From Aurantiochytrium sp. KH105 (lineage: Eukaryota > Sar > Bigyra > Thraustochytrida > Thraustochytriidae), in NCBI GenBank assembly GCA_003116975.1, contig BGKB01000012.1, positions 558,001-622,000 on the forward strand: a stretch of DNA of 64,000 bases. The letters run 5' to 3'. This document shows, piece by piece, positions 28,142-37,521 of this stretch (its first letter is position 1; the number at the start of each line of letters is the position of its first letter). The translations under genes and the position numbers were made by a program. Under the pieces are notes generated by a model. That model was not told the DNA's origin, did no database searches, and saw only the letters and a list, made by a program, of their open reading frames with translations.

Positions 28142-28934
28142 TCAGGCGGCGGAGAGCTGGGTGAGGAGGCTGATGCGGGAGTTGAGCCACTCCTTGAGGT
28201 CGGCCTTCATGGTCTTGGAGGTCATGCCCTTGAGGCGCTCGATCTCCTTGGAGACGTCCTCGGCAGTCTTGGCAGCCCACTTGGTGTGGTAGTTCTGTTC
28301 CTTCTCCGAGCAGCTTTCGAGGTTCGAGATCTGGCAGCCCTTGTCGAGGTTCTCCTCGACGTGGGTACGCATCGCGTCCAGACTGCGTCCACTACCGTAC
28401 TTTTCGCCCTCCTTGGTTCCCATAAATGACTTGAGCGTCGGGAAGCCGGTCACGCCGTGCTCCGTGCAGAGGCTCTGGTGGGCCGTGCAGTCAACCTCGG
28501 CGATCGTCACCGAGCCCGAGTCCTTGTACTCGTTAGCGAGCGAGACATAGTCTGGCGCCATGCGCTTGCAGTGGCCGCTATCCATTGCCAACAGTTCAAG
28601 AAAAGATCGTCAAAGCGCAGAGATCAGCCAGCGTGTCAGTCTCGGTGTTTATCAAAAGAAGAAGAAATCATCGTCGACGTTTTTGTTGACGTTGGCATTC
28701 TCGTCATCCACGTTGTCATTCTCGTCATCCACGTTGTCGTCGTCTTCTGAGAGCGCTTCCGACTTACCACCACGGCGCAAAGAACTTCACAAAGGTGTTC
28801 TTGCCCGAGTTCACCACAATGTCGTCAAAGTTGCTCGGTGTCAGGGACACCACATCGTCCGCGCGCGCTGCGCCCGGGAGCGTCGTCGCGACCACCAGCA
28901 CGGCAGCGACGAGGGCAAGAGTCCGGCTCATCAT
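28142..28934 (-). CDS. Secreted/ER thioredoxin-domain protein (protein disulfide isomerase-like), two exons
   Basis: I read complement(join(28142..28577,28768..28934)), 200 aa. Exon 1 gives a signal peptide (MMSRTLALVAAVLVVATTL) then VVSLTPSNFDDIVVNS and FVKFFAPW. The GTAAGT donor falls inside the active-site Cys codon (TG/C), so splicing restores APWCGHCKRMAPDY, the PDI-type CGHC site. Unspliced frames wrongly show a broken site. The fold continues with VTIAEVDCTAHQSLC and GVTGFPTLKSF (cis-Pro). A helical C-terminal extension (~150-200) resembles the tails of small single-domain PDIs. It ends SAA with no KDEL-type signal, so ER retention is unproven. It likely catalyses disulfide exchange in the secretory pathway. 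Confidence 0.9.
28578..28767 (-). other. Intron of the PDI-like gene
   Basis: A 190-nt phase-2 intron, GTAAGT donor and ATAG acceptor. It contains direct repeats of TTCTCGTCATCCACGTTGTC (plus strand), seen at about 28699 and 28720. Confidence 0.88.
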
Positions 28935-29457
28935 GTTTCTCTTGTTGCGATGGATCACGACTCTGCGCTGCTCTGCTCTGCTGCTCTGCTTCACTCTGTG
29001 GTACGATCAGTCGAAATTTGAAGAAGCGACACGAGCTCGTCCTCGAGAGGTTAGCTTTCTGGCAATGGTCTCCTCCGTCCAAAAAAAAAGCGCAGCCGCG
29101 CCGTGCTGGAGCTCAAGCGAGTCGTACCCGTCGAATCCTTCTGCCAGACTGGCGAGAGAGAGAGAGAGTGAGTGAGAGAAAAGTCACGAGAAGAACTTGT
29201 AGAATGTTCAGAACGTTTGGCCTCACGATGAGGAGATGCCGTATTCCTGCGCGCACAACCCAGTCGGACACTACGTAGCGAGCATCCCCATTCAGTTTCG
29301 TTGAAAATCACTATTCCAAAGCAGGAGCCATACAGGCCTTTTCTTTTTTTGTGTCGTGACTCGGAGTCATTCATTGGACATGACGTAATTTTCCTTCCTA
29401 TTTTTCTGTTTCTATTCTTTTTACACAACAACCTTGATCAAAACACAGGCGCTCACA
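28935..29457. other. 5' flank of the PDI-like gene
   Basis: Spacer between the PDI-like start and the 3' end of the next minus-strand gene. It includes a GA run near 29152-29168 and T-rich sequence. No supported gene. Confidence 0.5.
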
Positions 29458-30630
29458 TTACCAATCCTGGAACGGTCGAGGTCGACCAAGGTTCCACCCA
29501 TTTTCTGTGAGAACACGCTGCTGCTCACGTAGCTTTTCGTCGAGTCGGTGGGTTTCTTCCAACACTGCGCAAAGCTCAATCGTGATGTTGTCCACTTCGG
29601 TGCGACGCGCGTCGTACCCAGACGCATCGGTCTCAGTGACACCCGAGAAACCTGGACTTCCACCGACACTTGATCTTCTGCGGCCCTGCACGCTTGCCCG
29701 ACGGTCACGGCCCATGTAAGTGTCTTCCTCTCGATTTGCGAGCAGACGAATAGTCTTGCGCGAAGCCCGCCTCTTGAGAGGCTGTGGCCCAGCCGCCGAT
29801 GAACCTCGACGGCCCCGTGTCCCGACGGGTGACGACCCCAAGGCCATAGAGGGTGAACCAGGTAATGCGTCACCGGATTCATATGTTGCTGAAGCGAGAG
29901 CGAGCGCGGTAGACGCTGCTGATGCCTGATCTTCCTCTCTGCGTTTGCGCTGGTATGCGGTCTTGAGGCGGTCAAATTCACGATCAAAGAGACTGCACGA
30001 AATAATGCGACTATGACTGTCCTCTTTGGCAACAACCTCGCAACGCAGCTCGCCCATGTGTCCAAAGGCCTTTCCGATGGCCCCTGGGGCCCCGCTTGTC
30101 TCATTGGCACGAATGTGAATCGGATTATAAATTTTCCGCAAACCAAGAAACTGCGCGAAACGTGTTGCCTCCCCCATGCGAAGCAAGCAGGCCTTTTCGT
30201 ACTGCTCCTGCGCTCGTTGCGTGTCCTCTAGCAGCTTTTCGTCTTGCTCGCGGCGTTTCGCGGCGCCTTCGCGCAGAAATTTGGCGGAAATGCTCTGCTC
30301 GGCTTCGCGCTCGGACGCGAGCGGCTCATCGAGGAGGCCGTGCCGCTTCAGAGCGGCGAGCCAGTCGTCCGGGTTCCCATCTCGCTTGCCACGCTTGCCG
30401 CGTACCGGTGCAGTCTGAGGCCGCCGCCGAGGTCTCCTTCGCGAGCGCACGGCCGCGGTGCCTCCTCCCGCAGCCACCTTGTTGTGCGCGCTCCTTGCGT
30501 CGCGCGCTGCAGAAGCGCTCTGCGGTCGCGCGCGCTTGCCGGAAGTAGCGGGCGGTCTGCGCACGAGGCCTGCGGAGCCCGGGCGCTGCCGCATCGCACG
30601 CACTGCGTCTACCGTGCCGTGCCTTCCCAT
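29458..30630 (-). CDS. Unknown basic coiled-coil protein
   Basis: A 390-aa product from the ATG at 30630. The frame continues upstream but would run into the coding start of the divergent neighbour, so I use this ATG. The N-terminal ~100 residues are Arg/Ala-rich with RPGSAG, RPQSASAA and RPQTAPV motifs, which are common in axonemal/ciliary proteins. A helical middle part contains DDWLAALKRHGLLDE, then EKLLEDTQRAQEQYEKACLLR and RFAQFLGLRKIYNPI. A Ser/Arg-rich linker follows, then a C-terminal helix ELCAVLEETHRLDEKLREQQ. I do not recognise a family; a flagellar or cytoskeletal role is only suggested by the motifs and by its partner gene. Confidence 0.6.
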   Translation of the reverse strand: MGRHGTVDAVRAMRQRPGSAGLVRRPPATSGKRARPQSASAARDARSAHNKVAAGGGTAAVRSRRRPRRRPQTAPVRGKRGKRDGNPDDWLAALKRHGLLDEPLASEREAEQSISAKFLREGAAKRREQDEKLLEDTQRAQEQYEKACLLRMGEATRFAQFLGLRKIYNPIHIRANETSGAPGAIGKAFGHMGELRCEVVAKEDSHSRIISCSLFDREFDRLKTAYQRKRREEDQASAASTALALASATYESGDALPGSPSMALGSSPVGTRGRRGSSAAGPQPLKRRASRKTIRLLANREEDTYMGRDRRASVQGRRRSSVGGSPGFSGVTETDASGYDARRTEVDNITIELCAVLEETHRLDEKLREQQRVLTENGWNLGRPRPFQDW

Positions 30631-30979
30631 CGCCGTCGCAAACCGACACTGTCGGTGAATCCCAGATTGGTCCAGAAGCAGTGAAACGATAGCCGTTACG
30701 ATCTCCTGGTCGGGCCCGGGCCATAAACAGTAAGCCTTGCCGAGCCGCCGTACGGCTCGGCAAGTAAAGAATTCGACTTGCCTACCAGGATTGTCAATTC
30801 GTTTCATCTGCTTTACGTCGTTCCGACAAAGTTGAACACAACGCGCTGAGCGAATTCGAGACCTTTGAAGGCAAGACGCGCTCACAGAAGGTATACCCTG
30901 ATCCATGGCGCTCGAGTTGACGCGATCAGAGTAGGATGCCATTGTGGTGACAACCGCACGCCGCGACGCGGGCACTACG
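30631..30979. promoter_or_regulatory. Head-to-head (bidirectional) promoter region
   Basis: About 350 bases separate the start codons of two divergent coiled-coil genes, short enough that transcription is probably initiated from one shared region. No TATA box is obvious. It contains an inverted repeat GCCGAGCCG and CGGCTCGGC at ~30737-30761. Confidence 0.5.
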
Positions 30980-33900
30980 ATGCACGCTGCGCGCTTCGAA
31001 AACGATGCGCAAGGCATGAAGAGCGCGTACTTATCCGAAGACGAAGCCATGCGTAAAGAAGCCATGTGCCTCAAAAGTGCATTACAGAGTCACAAGCTGG
31101 GAGCACTTGACGAGAACGATGGCTCTGAGAGTGAAGATGAGGGCTCGGCAAAGCGGGAGGACCTTCTCAAAGAAATCGTCGCCAAGGCTAATATGAGGAT
31201 CGCAAAGAGGTGCCGCGCAAGTCTTGATCGAGACTGGCACCGGCTCAAGAACGTTGATCCTGGACGTATCGGCCTTGCCTCTCAAAAAGCTGTACTTCTA
31301 AGACTAAAGCCTGAAAAGCTTGATCAAATCCATGGGTACTTTACGTCTCGAATTTGGGCCGTGAAAAAAGAAGGAGGCCGTCGAGAGGGCCTCGACAGGG
31401 TCGAGGTGGCCAGTATCGCATGGCAGGCACTCATGGAGAGTGCTCCTGCTGTCGCGCAAATCATGGGCTCCGTAAAGGCCGACTACGATCGTCGTGTGCT
31501 TGCTCACGTCATGGCACAGGAGCATGCTGCCATCGCACAGGCACGTTTAATTGCTGAACAGTATTCACGCACCGAAGACCAAGTACAGAAGATATCAGCA
31601 CAGCAATCACTACCATATCAAGAGCCCAAGAGCACACGAGCGAGGCTTCCAGAGTTGCCAAGCCTTGCACCAAGTAAAAGAGAGCAGTTATCGACACGAA
31701 TGCCAGGAATTGACGCCGAAAGAGATGGCCTCCCTGCTGGACTTTCCGCATGGTTGGAGACAGTGATGACTCGTCTACGCAGAGAGGGTCCGGCTCAGCT
31801 GGAATTTGGCGAGGTTCTCATGGTACTGACCCTGAGCATGGAAGACCTCGTGCAAAAGGCTCGAGCCGCAAGTCACCACATTGGAGATGTCTTTGCCAAC
31901 CTGTGGATGCTCGTCTTGCAGCTTTTGCGTGACCTGGGCACGCAGCGACGGACGCATCTTCGCAAATGTGCGCAACAAAAGGCAAAGCTGTCCGTGGCCA
32001 AGGAGAAACTCGACAAGGATCTCTGTGAAACACTCATTCAACATGATGCGCTCGTTTCGCATCAAAAGAAGGAGGCCCGCGGTGAGATTCTTCGACTGCA
32101 GGCCCGTCTGCGTACCACAGAGTCGCGCTTCAACTATCAAAAAATGAAGATGATGATCCGTGAGGGAGACATTCAAAAATTGCGCCAACAGGAAAATCGA
32201 CTCAAACGAAAAACCATTGCACTTGTCAATCGCCGCATGGTTCGCGAAATTGTTGACTTGGCCCACAGAGTTGAAGACGCTCACGGGCAGAAAAAGGAGA
32301 GTACCGATGATCACGAGCGCTTGCAAAAGGAGCTCGACGAGGCTCTCGATCGGCATCGCGAACTGCAGGAAGAGCTTGTGCGTGTATTTGCGCCACCCAA
32401 GGAAGACGATTTTGCGGGTTCCGCTTTGCGTACGAAAAAGAGCCGCGACAGAGGTCTTCAGTCCATGTCGCGCAAGCGAAAACAAAACTCGATCGCTGGA
32501 CACGCGGGGCTCATGAAGGTAAGCTCAAGACTGTCGCAGCGAATGTCCGCCGTGCACGGGCTTGCTTCTTCGCCAAGTAGCGCATCTCTAGCGTCGACGC
32601 AGCGCGATAAACGTCTCACGGTGCGAAAACGCCAGCAAAAGGAAGTCGAACGAAAGGAGAAAGAAGTGCGAAAAGCACTTCTCGGCGACTCGCAAAATGT
32701 TCTCGACGATCTCCTGGGCCGTCTTCAAGGTCTCGAGCACGACGTGAACCACGTGCGTCCACTCCGCGCAGATGTACGTACACGGAACGCCCGCGTTCAA
32801 GTGAGTGAAGCTGATCTCTACCTCCAAAAATCGGCCACAGGTGATTGCAAGCGACGGTGGGCTGTGTGCAAGGGCGGTTGGACAACAAAGCGCAAGCTCC
32901 CAAGCGAGCGCGGGAATCCATTTGTGCCTCCGGAATTTATGGCTCTCATGACCAACCTCCCAGTCGCTTACAAGGCCAAGCGCGCACCACTAAAGACGGT
33001 GCGACGTCTCATCTATCAAATGCTCGAGGAACGACCTGGCGCTGGAAGCGATGGCCATCAAGACGACGCCGGTGCAGTCATGCGAACATCGGAGGGCGCG
33101 CAGCTTTCGAGAGACGTCTACCGCAGTTTTGTTCGTAATTTCTTTGCGCGCAAGTACGGGCTTCCCCAGATCGCCGAGCCCAAACTCGTCGACTTTCTTG
33201 ATGCCCTGCGCAATGCCACTCGTGAAGAGTGCGCGCTCGCAGATCTCTTTTGCCGGATGATCGGTATCGAGCGCGTAGTCGCCGATGCCGAGGCGGATCA
33301 TGCCGATCTTGGTCTCGATGGAGTCGAAATGGCACCTCCAATTGAAGCTCTTGAAGCTACGGACATTGCATTCGTGGAACGGCTCATGGCTGTTCTGGTC
33401 GCGCCTGGGCCCGAAGGAACACCGCAAGGACCGATCGAGGAAAAAGAAACGGGTAGGCTCTATGTGGACCTTGTGAATCTGGAAGAGGCATTTCCTCGCG
33501 TCACAAAGGTGCTCTCCGGGGCAACGCGTAGCGCATTGTGGGAACATTTGCACTCGAGATTTGCAGAGTCTCTGCGTCTAAATCCCAAGGTCTTTGTCCT
33601 TCCCAAGGGCGCCAGGCGTGGGACATCCCTGGACGTTTTGCCCGTTGATGAGGTGCTCGAGACCGTCCTGAGCGCCTGGCAAACGGCCAAACAGCGCACG
33701 CGCGAGACGCTGCATGCCCTCTTTGTCGCCTCAGATGTGACTCACGATGGTATTCTTACCGACACGCAGTTTGCGCTCGTGACACGCGCAGTAAATCCGG
33801 GACTGAGCAAGCTTGCTGTCGAGGAACTTTTGAATGACGCTTTGCGCAGAGGTACTAATGCAGAGACTGTGCAACGCGAGGACTTTGTCGCGGCTTGCTT

Positions 33901-34840
33901 CGCACATGAGGTGTACTCTGCAAGCGACTGGGATCGGGCAGAAGGCGGTCTCGCGAAACTTGCCAGAAAAGATGGAGTACGAAGCGACCGGGACCTGACG
34001 CTTAGACGTTTGCGTGCCGTTTGGGAGGTTCAAGAAACTCAAGCGGAAGATGCCATGCGCGCGTTAGATGCCGAAGCGGTAACGTCTGCACTCGAGGCCC
34101 AGCTATCTGCGCATCACGAGCGAATCCGACACTTCAAGCACCTTGTGGCCCGCGCCGAGGAGAAGGAAGAGCACATGGAGAAGGCAGAAGAAAAGAAAAA
34201 GACTACGCAGGAGAGCGGCACATCCGAGATACTGGATGTGGAAGCGTGCTGGTTTGCGCTCTGGATATTGCGCTATGAGCTGGACAAGGTACGACGGGAG
34301 AAAGAGGTCTCGACGGCACTGGGATCTGTGCACTACCTTATGCGCTGGAAGCTGCGAATGCGCGAGATTCTCGGCTTGGACAATGATGCGCCCACATCGA
34401 GCATATTCCTTGCAAAGGGAAGACGCAAGAAAGAACTCGTCCATCCGGTGTTTTCGCGGTGTCGCTGGCACCGAACAGACGACTTTTTGGCCTTTTTGAA
34501 TGGAAACAAGGTCTTTCACTTTCCAGAAGATGGTGAAGGTAGTGGGACTGTTGAGACGATCGAAGATGAAACGCTGATTCCTCTCGAGATCAACACTGCC
34601 GACGATTGTGGTAACACGCTCTTGCACGTGGCCGTGCAAAATGGCCACGACGACTATGTGCAGGTTCTCCTGGATCGTGGTGTGAACGTCGACTGGCAGA
34701 ACATGACTGGACAAACAGCAATGCATTTCGCAAAGGCGTACGAGCACAAGCGTATTTTTTTCATGCTACGTCGAGCGGGAGCCAATGACAAGATCAAGAA
34801 CAACGCCGGTAAAACTTGTCATGAGATGGAAGATACATAA
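30980..34840 (+). CDS. 1286-aa coiled-coil protein with C-terminal ankyrin repeats
   Basis: The longest gene here. The first in-frame ATG is at 30980; the open frame reaches 30944 only through GTG. Order: a charged N-terminus; helical regions; a coiled coil from ~330 to 490; a basic linker; a second short coiled coil (~555-600); a globular middle part containing GGWTTKRKLPSERGNPFVPP; an EF-hand-like stretch around LFVASDVTHDGILTDTQF (loop DVTHDGILTDTQ, ~ residue 920); further coiled coil rich in Lys/Glu; and C-terminal ankyrin repeats (DDCGNTLLHVAVQNGHDDYV, then GQTAMHFAKAYEHKRIFFML). The EF-hand-like loop followed by ankyrin repeats recalls large flagellar-associated proteins of protists. 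That role and any link to the head-to-head partner are inference. No catalytic domain is seen. Confidence 0.75.
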   Translation: MHAARFENDAQGMKSAYLSEDEAMRKEAMCLKSALQSHKLGALDENDGSESEDEGSAKREDLLKEIVAKANMRIAKRCRASLDRDWHRLKNVDPGRIGLASQKAVLLRLKPEKLDQIHGYFTSRIWAVKKEGGRREGLDRVEVASIAWQALMESAPAVAQIMGSVKADYDRRVLAHVMAQEHAAIAQARLIAEQYSRTEDQVQKISAQQSLPYQEPKSTRARLPELPSLAPSKREQLSTRMPGIDAERDGLPAGLSAWLETVMTRLRREGPAQLEFGEVLMVLTLSMEDLVQKARAASHHIGDVFANLWMLVLQLLRDLGTQRRTHLRKCAQQKAKLSVAKEKLDKDLCETLIQHDALVSHQKKEARGEILRLQARLRTTESRFNYQKMKMMIREGDIQKLRQQENRLKRKTIALVNRRMVREIVDLAHRVEDAHGQKKESTDDHERLQKELDEALDRHRELQEELVRVFAPPKEDDFAGSALRTKKSRDRGLQSMSRKRKQNSIAGHAGLMKVSSRLSQRMSAVHGLASSPSSASLASTQRDKRLTVRKRQQKEVERKEKEVRKALLGDSQNVLDDLLGRLQGLEHDVNHVRPLRADVRTRNARVQVSEADLYLQKSATGDCKRRWAVCKGGWTTKRKLPSERGNPFVPPEFMALMTNLPVAYKAKRAPLKTVRRLIYQMLEERPGAGSDGHQDDAGAVMRTSEGAQLSRDVYRSFVRNFFARKYGLPQIAEPKLVDFLDALRNATREECALADLFCRMIGIERVVADAEADHADLGLDGVEMAPPIEALEATDIAFVERLMAVLVAPGPEGTPQGPIEEKETGRLYVDLVNLEEAFPRVTKVLSGATRSALWEHLHSRFAESLRLNPKVFVLPKGARRGTSLDVLPVDEVLETVLSAWQTAKQRTRETLHALFVASDVTHDGILTDTQFALVTRAVNPGLSKLAVEELLNDALRRGTNAETVQREDFVAACFAHEVYSASDWDRAEGGLAKLARKDGVRSDRDLTLRRLRAVWEVQETQAEDAMRALDAEAVTSALEAQLSAHHERIRHFKHLVARAEEKEEHMEKAEEKKKTTQESGTSEILDVEACWFALWILRYELDKVRREKEVSTALGSVHYLMRWKLRMREILGLDNDAPTSSIFLAKGRRKKELVHPVFSRCRWHRTDDFLAFLNGNKVFHFPEDGEGSGTVETIEDETLIPLEINTADDCGNTLLHVAVQNGHDDYVQVLLDRGVNVDWQNMTGQTAMHFAKAYEHKRIFFMLRRAGANDKIKNNAGKTCHEMEDT

Positions 34841-35098
34841 AATGGTGCTGGGCTAACGTGAACAACACCAAGATTCGTGAATGGCGTGGGTGAATTGTGG
34901 AGAATCTTACCGTTGCGGAACAAGGTCAATATTAGGTTACACCGCAGTGCAAATACATGACACGCCGTGCTCGCATTGACATGCTGTATACCCTTTGCGA
35001 AATTGAAAACCCTTGTGTGCAAAAAGTTCAGAGTTTAAGAACCTAACATAAGAATCGATTTCGAAGCTAGGCTTCGATCTTAACAATAGCTAAGCTTG
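34841..35098. other. Convergent 3' flanks
   Basis: AT-rich 3' region between the ankyrin-ended gene and the GMC oxidoreductase gene. Nothing else seen. Confidence 0.5.
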
Positions 35099-36895
35099 CT
35101 AGCGCTGCTTGGTTTCCCAGTCCGCAGGGACGTAGTATTCTTCGTGCTCCGGTGCAAGTTCATTGCCCGTGATATGCGCCGCAATTTTCTCGGCAACCAT
35201 GATCGTGGGGCTATTGAGGTTGCCACTCGTGATGCTGGGAAAGATGGATGCGTCGACGACCCGGAGATTCGAAGTGCCGTACACGGCGCCATAGGAGTCG
35301 ACGACTTTGCCCATGGCGCAAGTGCATGAAAGGTGATAGGCGCTGTGCGAAGATTGGCGAACCCATGTGTCGATGGCGTCGTCATTCTCTTTGGAAACGT
35401 TCTGTGTGTCAAGCTCAGGGTCTGGAGCGTGGCGCTTGCCCTTGTATGGCTGGAAAGCAGGCTGCTGAATAAGTTCGTCTGCCAGACGGACCGCCTTGCG
35501 CATGTCGTCGACATCCTGTTGCGTACCGAGAAAGTTAGGGTCAATAAGAGGAGCGGCTTTGGGATCAGAGCTCGCAAGGCGGATCGTGCCGCGCGAGGTA
35601 GGACGAAGCGTGCCCACATGAATCTGAAAGCCATGATGAGGTAATACCTCAAGCTGGCCAACGACACATCCGGGAATAAAATGGTACTGAATGTCAGGAT
35701 GCTTGTGACCCTTGTCGGTACGAATGAAGGCCCCGGTCTCGAACTGGTTCGAGGCGCACACACCCGTTCCACGAAGAAACCACTCGATGCCCACACCAAG
35801 GCGGTCGTGTAGGTGACGGACCGTCCAGGCGGCGACCGGATAGAGGCTCACGGGCAGATTACAGAGATATTGAAGATACACCTCAAGATGATCCTGGAGG
35901 TTTTTGCCCACCTCAGGATTGTGATGAACAATATCAGTAATGCCCTGTTCCGTGAGTTGGTCGCGATCTCCGATGCCAGAAAGCATGAGCGTCTGCGGAG
36001 AGCCGACAGCACCCATGCAGAGGATGACTTCCTTTTCTGCCATGACATGGAAAATCTCGCCAGTCTTGGTATCTTCGCATTCTACGCCAACGGCACGCGG
36101 GACAGCGCCGTCCTCCTTGTCGGTTTCGAAAATGACGCGATGTACAAGCGTCTCGAGAAAGATGTCGAGCTTGTCTTTGCGAGCGGGATCGGCCATTGCT
36201 GGGTGCAAGTATGCCGCTGCAGCAGAACAGCGCTTGCCTGTGTCCGGGTCGACGGTCATGTCAAAAGGCCCGAAGCCTTCCTGCATGAAGCCGTTGGTGT
36301 CCTTGGTCACAGGGTACCCCGCTTCGGCGCCAGCTTCTTCGAGTACGTTGAAGAGTACATTGGTGCGGGACTTGGGAGACTCGTAGTTTGTGACCTTGAG
36401 AGGGCCTTCGTAGCCCCGGTACGGACTCGGGTCCGTGTCGCTGTCCGAATCTCTACTTTTGAACGACTGCGCACGCTTAAAGTACGGGAGCACGTCAGCA
36501 TAGCCCCAGCCCGAGACGCCTTCACTCTCATTCCAGCGTTCAAAGTCGAGGGCATGGCCGCGCACGTAGACCATGGCGTTGATGCTAGAGGATCCGCCCA
36601 AGACCTTGCCACGCGGCTGGTGCACGCTCCGTCCATCAAGTCCCTTTTGTGGCGTGGTGTAATAGTTCCAGTTGTACCTTTCGTCGGCGACGCTGTACGT
36701 GAGCGCCGCGGGCATCTGGATCGTCCACGAGTCGATGCGGCCAATGTCGAACTTGCCAGCCTCGATCACGGCGACGCTACGTTTACCTCCTTCCGAGAGT
36801 CTGTTCGCCATGACGCAGCCCGCGGACCCTGCGCCCAAAACGACATAGTCTACGATTTTGCGGACCGTCGCCGCGGACCCTCGGCGCGCCGCCAT
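35099..36895 (-). CDS. GMC oxidoreductase, probable choline dehydrogenase
   Basis: A 598-aa flavoprotein of the glucose-methanol-choline family, closest in motif spacing to choline dehydrogenase (choline to betaine aldehyde, feeding glycine betaine synthesis). The FAD-binding motif is at the N-terminus (VVLGAGSAGCVMANRL, ~18-33), then HQPRGKVLGGSSSINAMVYV (PROSITE GMC-1 type) and GAVGSPQTLMLSGIGD (GMC-2). The C-terminus has SAYHLSCTCAMG with the active-site His and GNLNSPTIMVAEK with the partner Asn. Family members usually read SCKMG where this has CTCAMG. Length fits (about 550-600 aa). The N-terminus MAARRGSAATVRK is short and basic, so mitochondrial import is possible but not clear. An alcohol or other polyol substrate cannot be excluded. 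Confidence 0.88.
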   Translation of the reverse strand: MAARRGSAATVRKIVDYVVLGAGSAGCVMANRLSEGGKRSVAVIEAGKFDIGRIDSWTIQMPAALTYSVADERYNWNYYTTPQKGLDGRSVHQPRGKVLGGSSSINAMVYVRGHALDFERWNESEGVSGWGYADVLPYFKRAQSFKSRDSDSDTDPSPYRGYEGPLKVTNYESPKSRTNVLFNVLEEAGAEAGYPVTKDTNGFMQEGFGPFDMTVDPDTGKRCSAAAAYLHPAMADPARKDKLDIFLETLVHRVIFETDKEDGAVPRAVGVECEDTKTGEIFHVMAEKEVILCMGAVGSPQTLMLSGIGDRDQLTEQGITDIVHHNPEVGKNLQDHLEVYLQYLCNLPVSLYPVAAWTVRHLHDRLGVGIEWFLRGTGVCASNQFETGAFIRTDKGHKHPDIQYHFIPGCVVGQLEVLPHHGFQIHVGTLRPTSRGTIRLASSDPKAAPLIDPNFLGTQQDVDDMRKAVRLADELIQQPAFQPYKGKRHAPDPELDTQNVSKENDDAIDTWVRQSSHSAYHLSCTCAMGKVVDSYGAVYGTSNLRVVDASIFPSITSGNLNSPTIMVAEKIAAHITGNELAPEHEEYYVPADWETKQR

Positions 36896-37521
36896 GCTTC
36901 CCGCCGTTTACCCTTATTGTACAGCCCGACTCGCAGTCGCTCGCTCAGCTCGCCCAGGTCTCGCCAGCCTTCTGCACCGCGCTCCGCGGCTGCGAGCGCT
37001 GCTCCGCCCCGCCACGCCCTCCGAGCTTGCGCGTTTGGGTCGCCGCGCTCGCGTCTTGCCAAGATTGCGATTGCGTTGGCTCTTCTCCACGCCAAGATTC
37101 GCAATTACGCTTCCCGCTCTTCTGGCCTGCTTCCTTCTTTCCGTTGACGAGTATAGTGGCATACCACTGGTGCCCCCTGTTCGCAAGGCGCGTGCATGAG
37201 GACGCGTACGACGCGGGCAAGACGGAGAGGGCGAAGACGACGGCCAGGGCGAAATGGTGGAGCGAGAGGGAAAAAGGATTGCGGTGAAGGACGAAGGAGG
37301 GGATGTCATGAGCTTGGCACGATGGACCAAGGCCAGGGCAGGACCCGAGGGTGTCTTTGGGAAGACGGAGGTGTCAACGCAACGTCATCCACCATCGCCG
37401 TCAGGGAGAAGAAGCCTTTGCGCAAATGCGCGGAAGAGAGAAGTCGATGGGGGGCGAGTGAAGCGTGAAGAACGAGGTATCGCGAAAGGGAGGAGAAATT
37501 TAGGTTACTGATTCGTGCGTT
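36896..37521. other. Intergenic region
   Basis: The 5' flank of the GMC gene and 3' flank of the Wntless-like gene, both minus strand. GC-rich and purine-rich on the plus strand from 37200 on. No supported gene. Confidence 0.5.

Noticed and set aside
28142-28591. PDI-like protein with a broken SGHC active site
   Set aside because: That reading runs through intron sequence. Splicing at 28768/28577 gives an intact CGHC.
30944-30979. Start of the ankyrin-ended coiled-coil protein at 30944
   Set aside because: The codon is GTG; ATG 30980 is the first real start.
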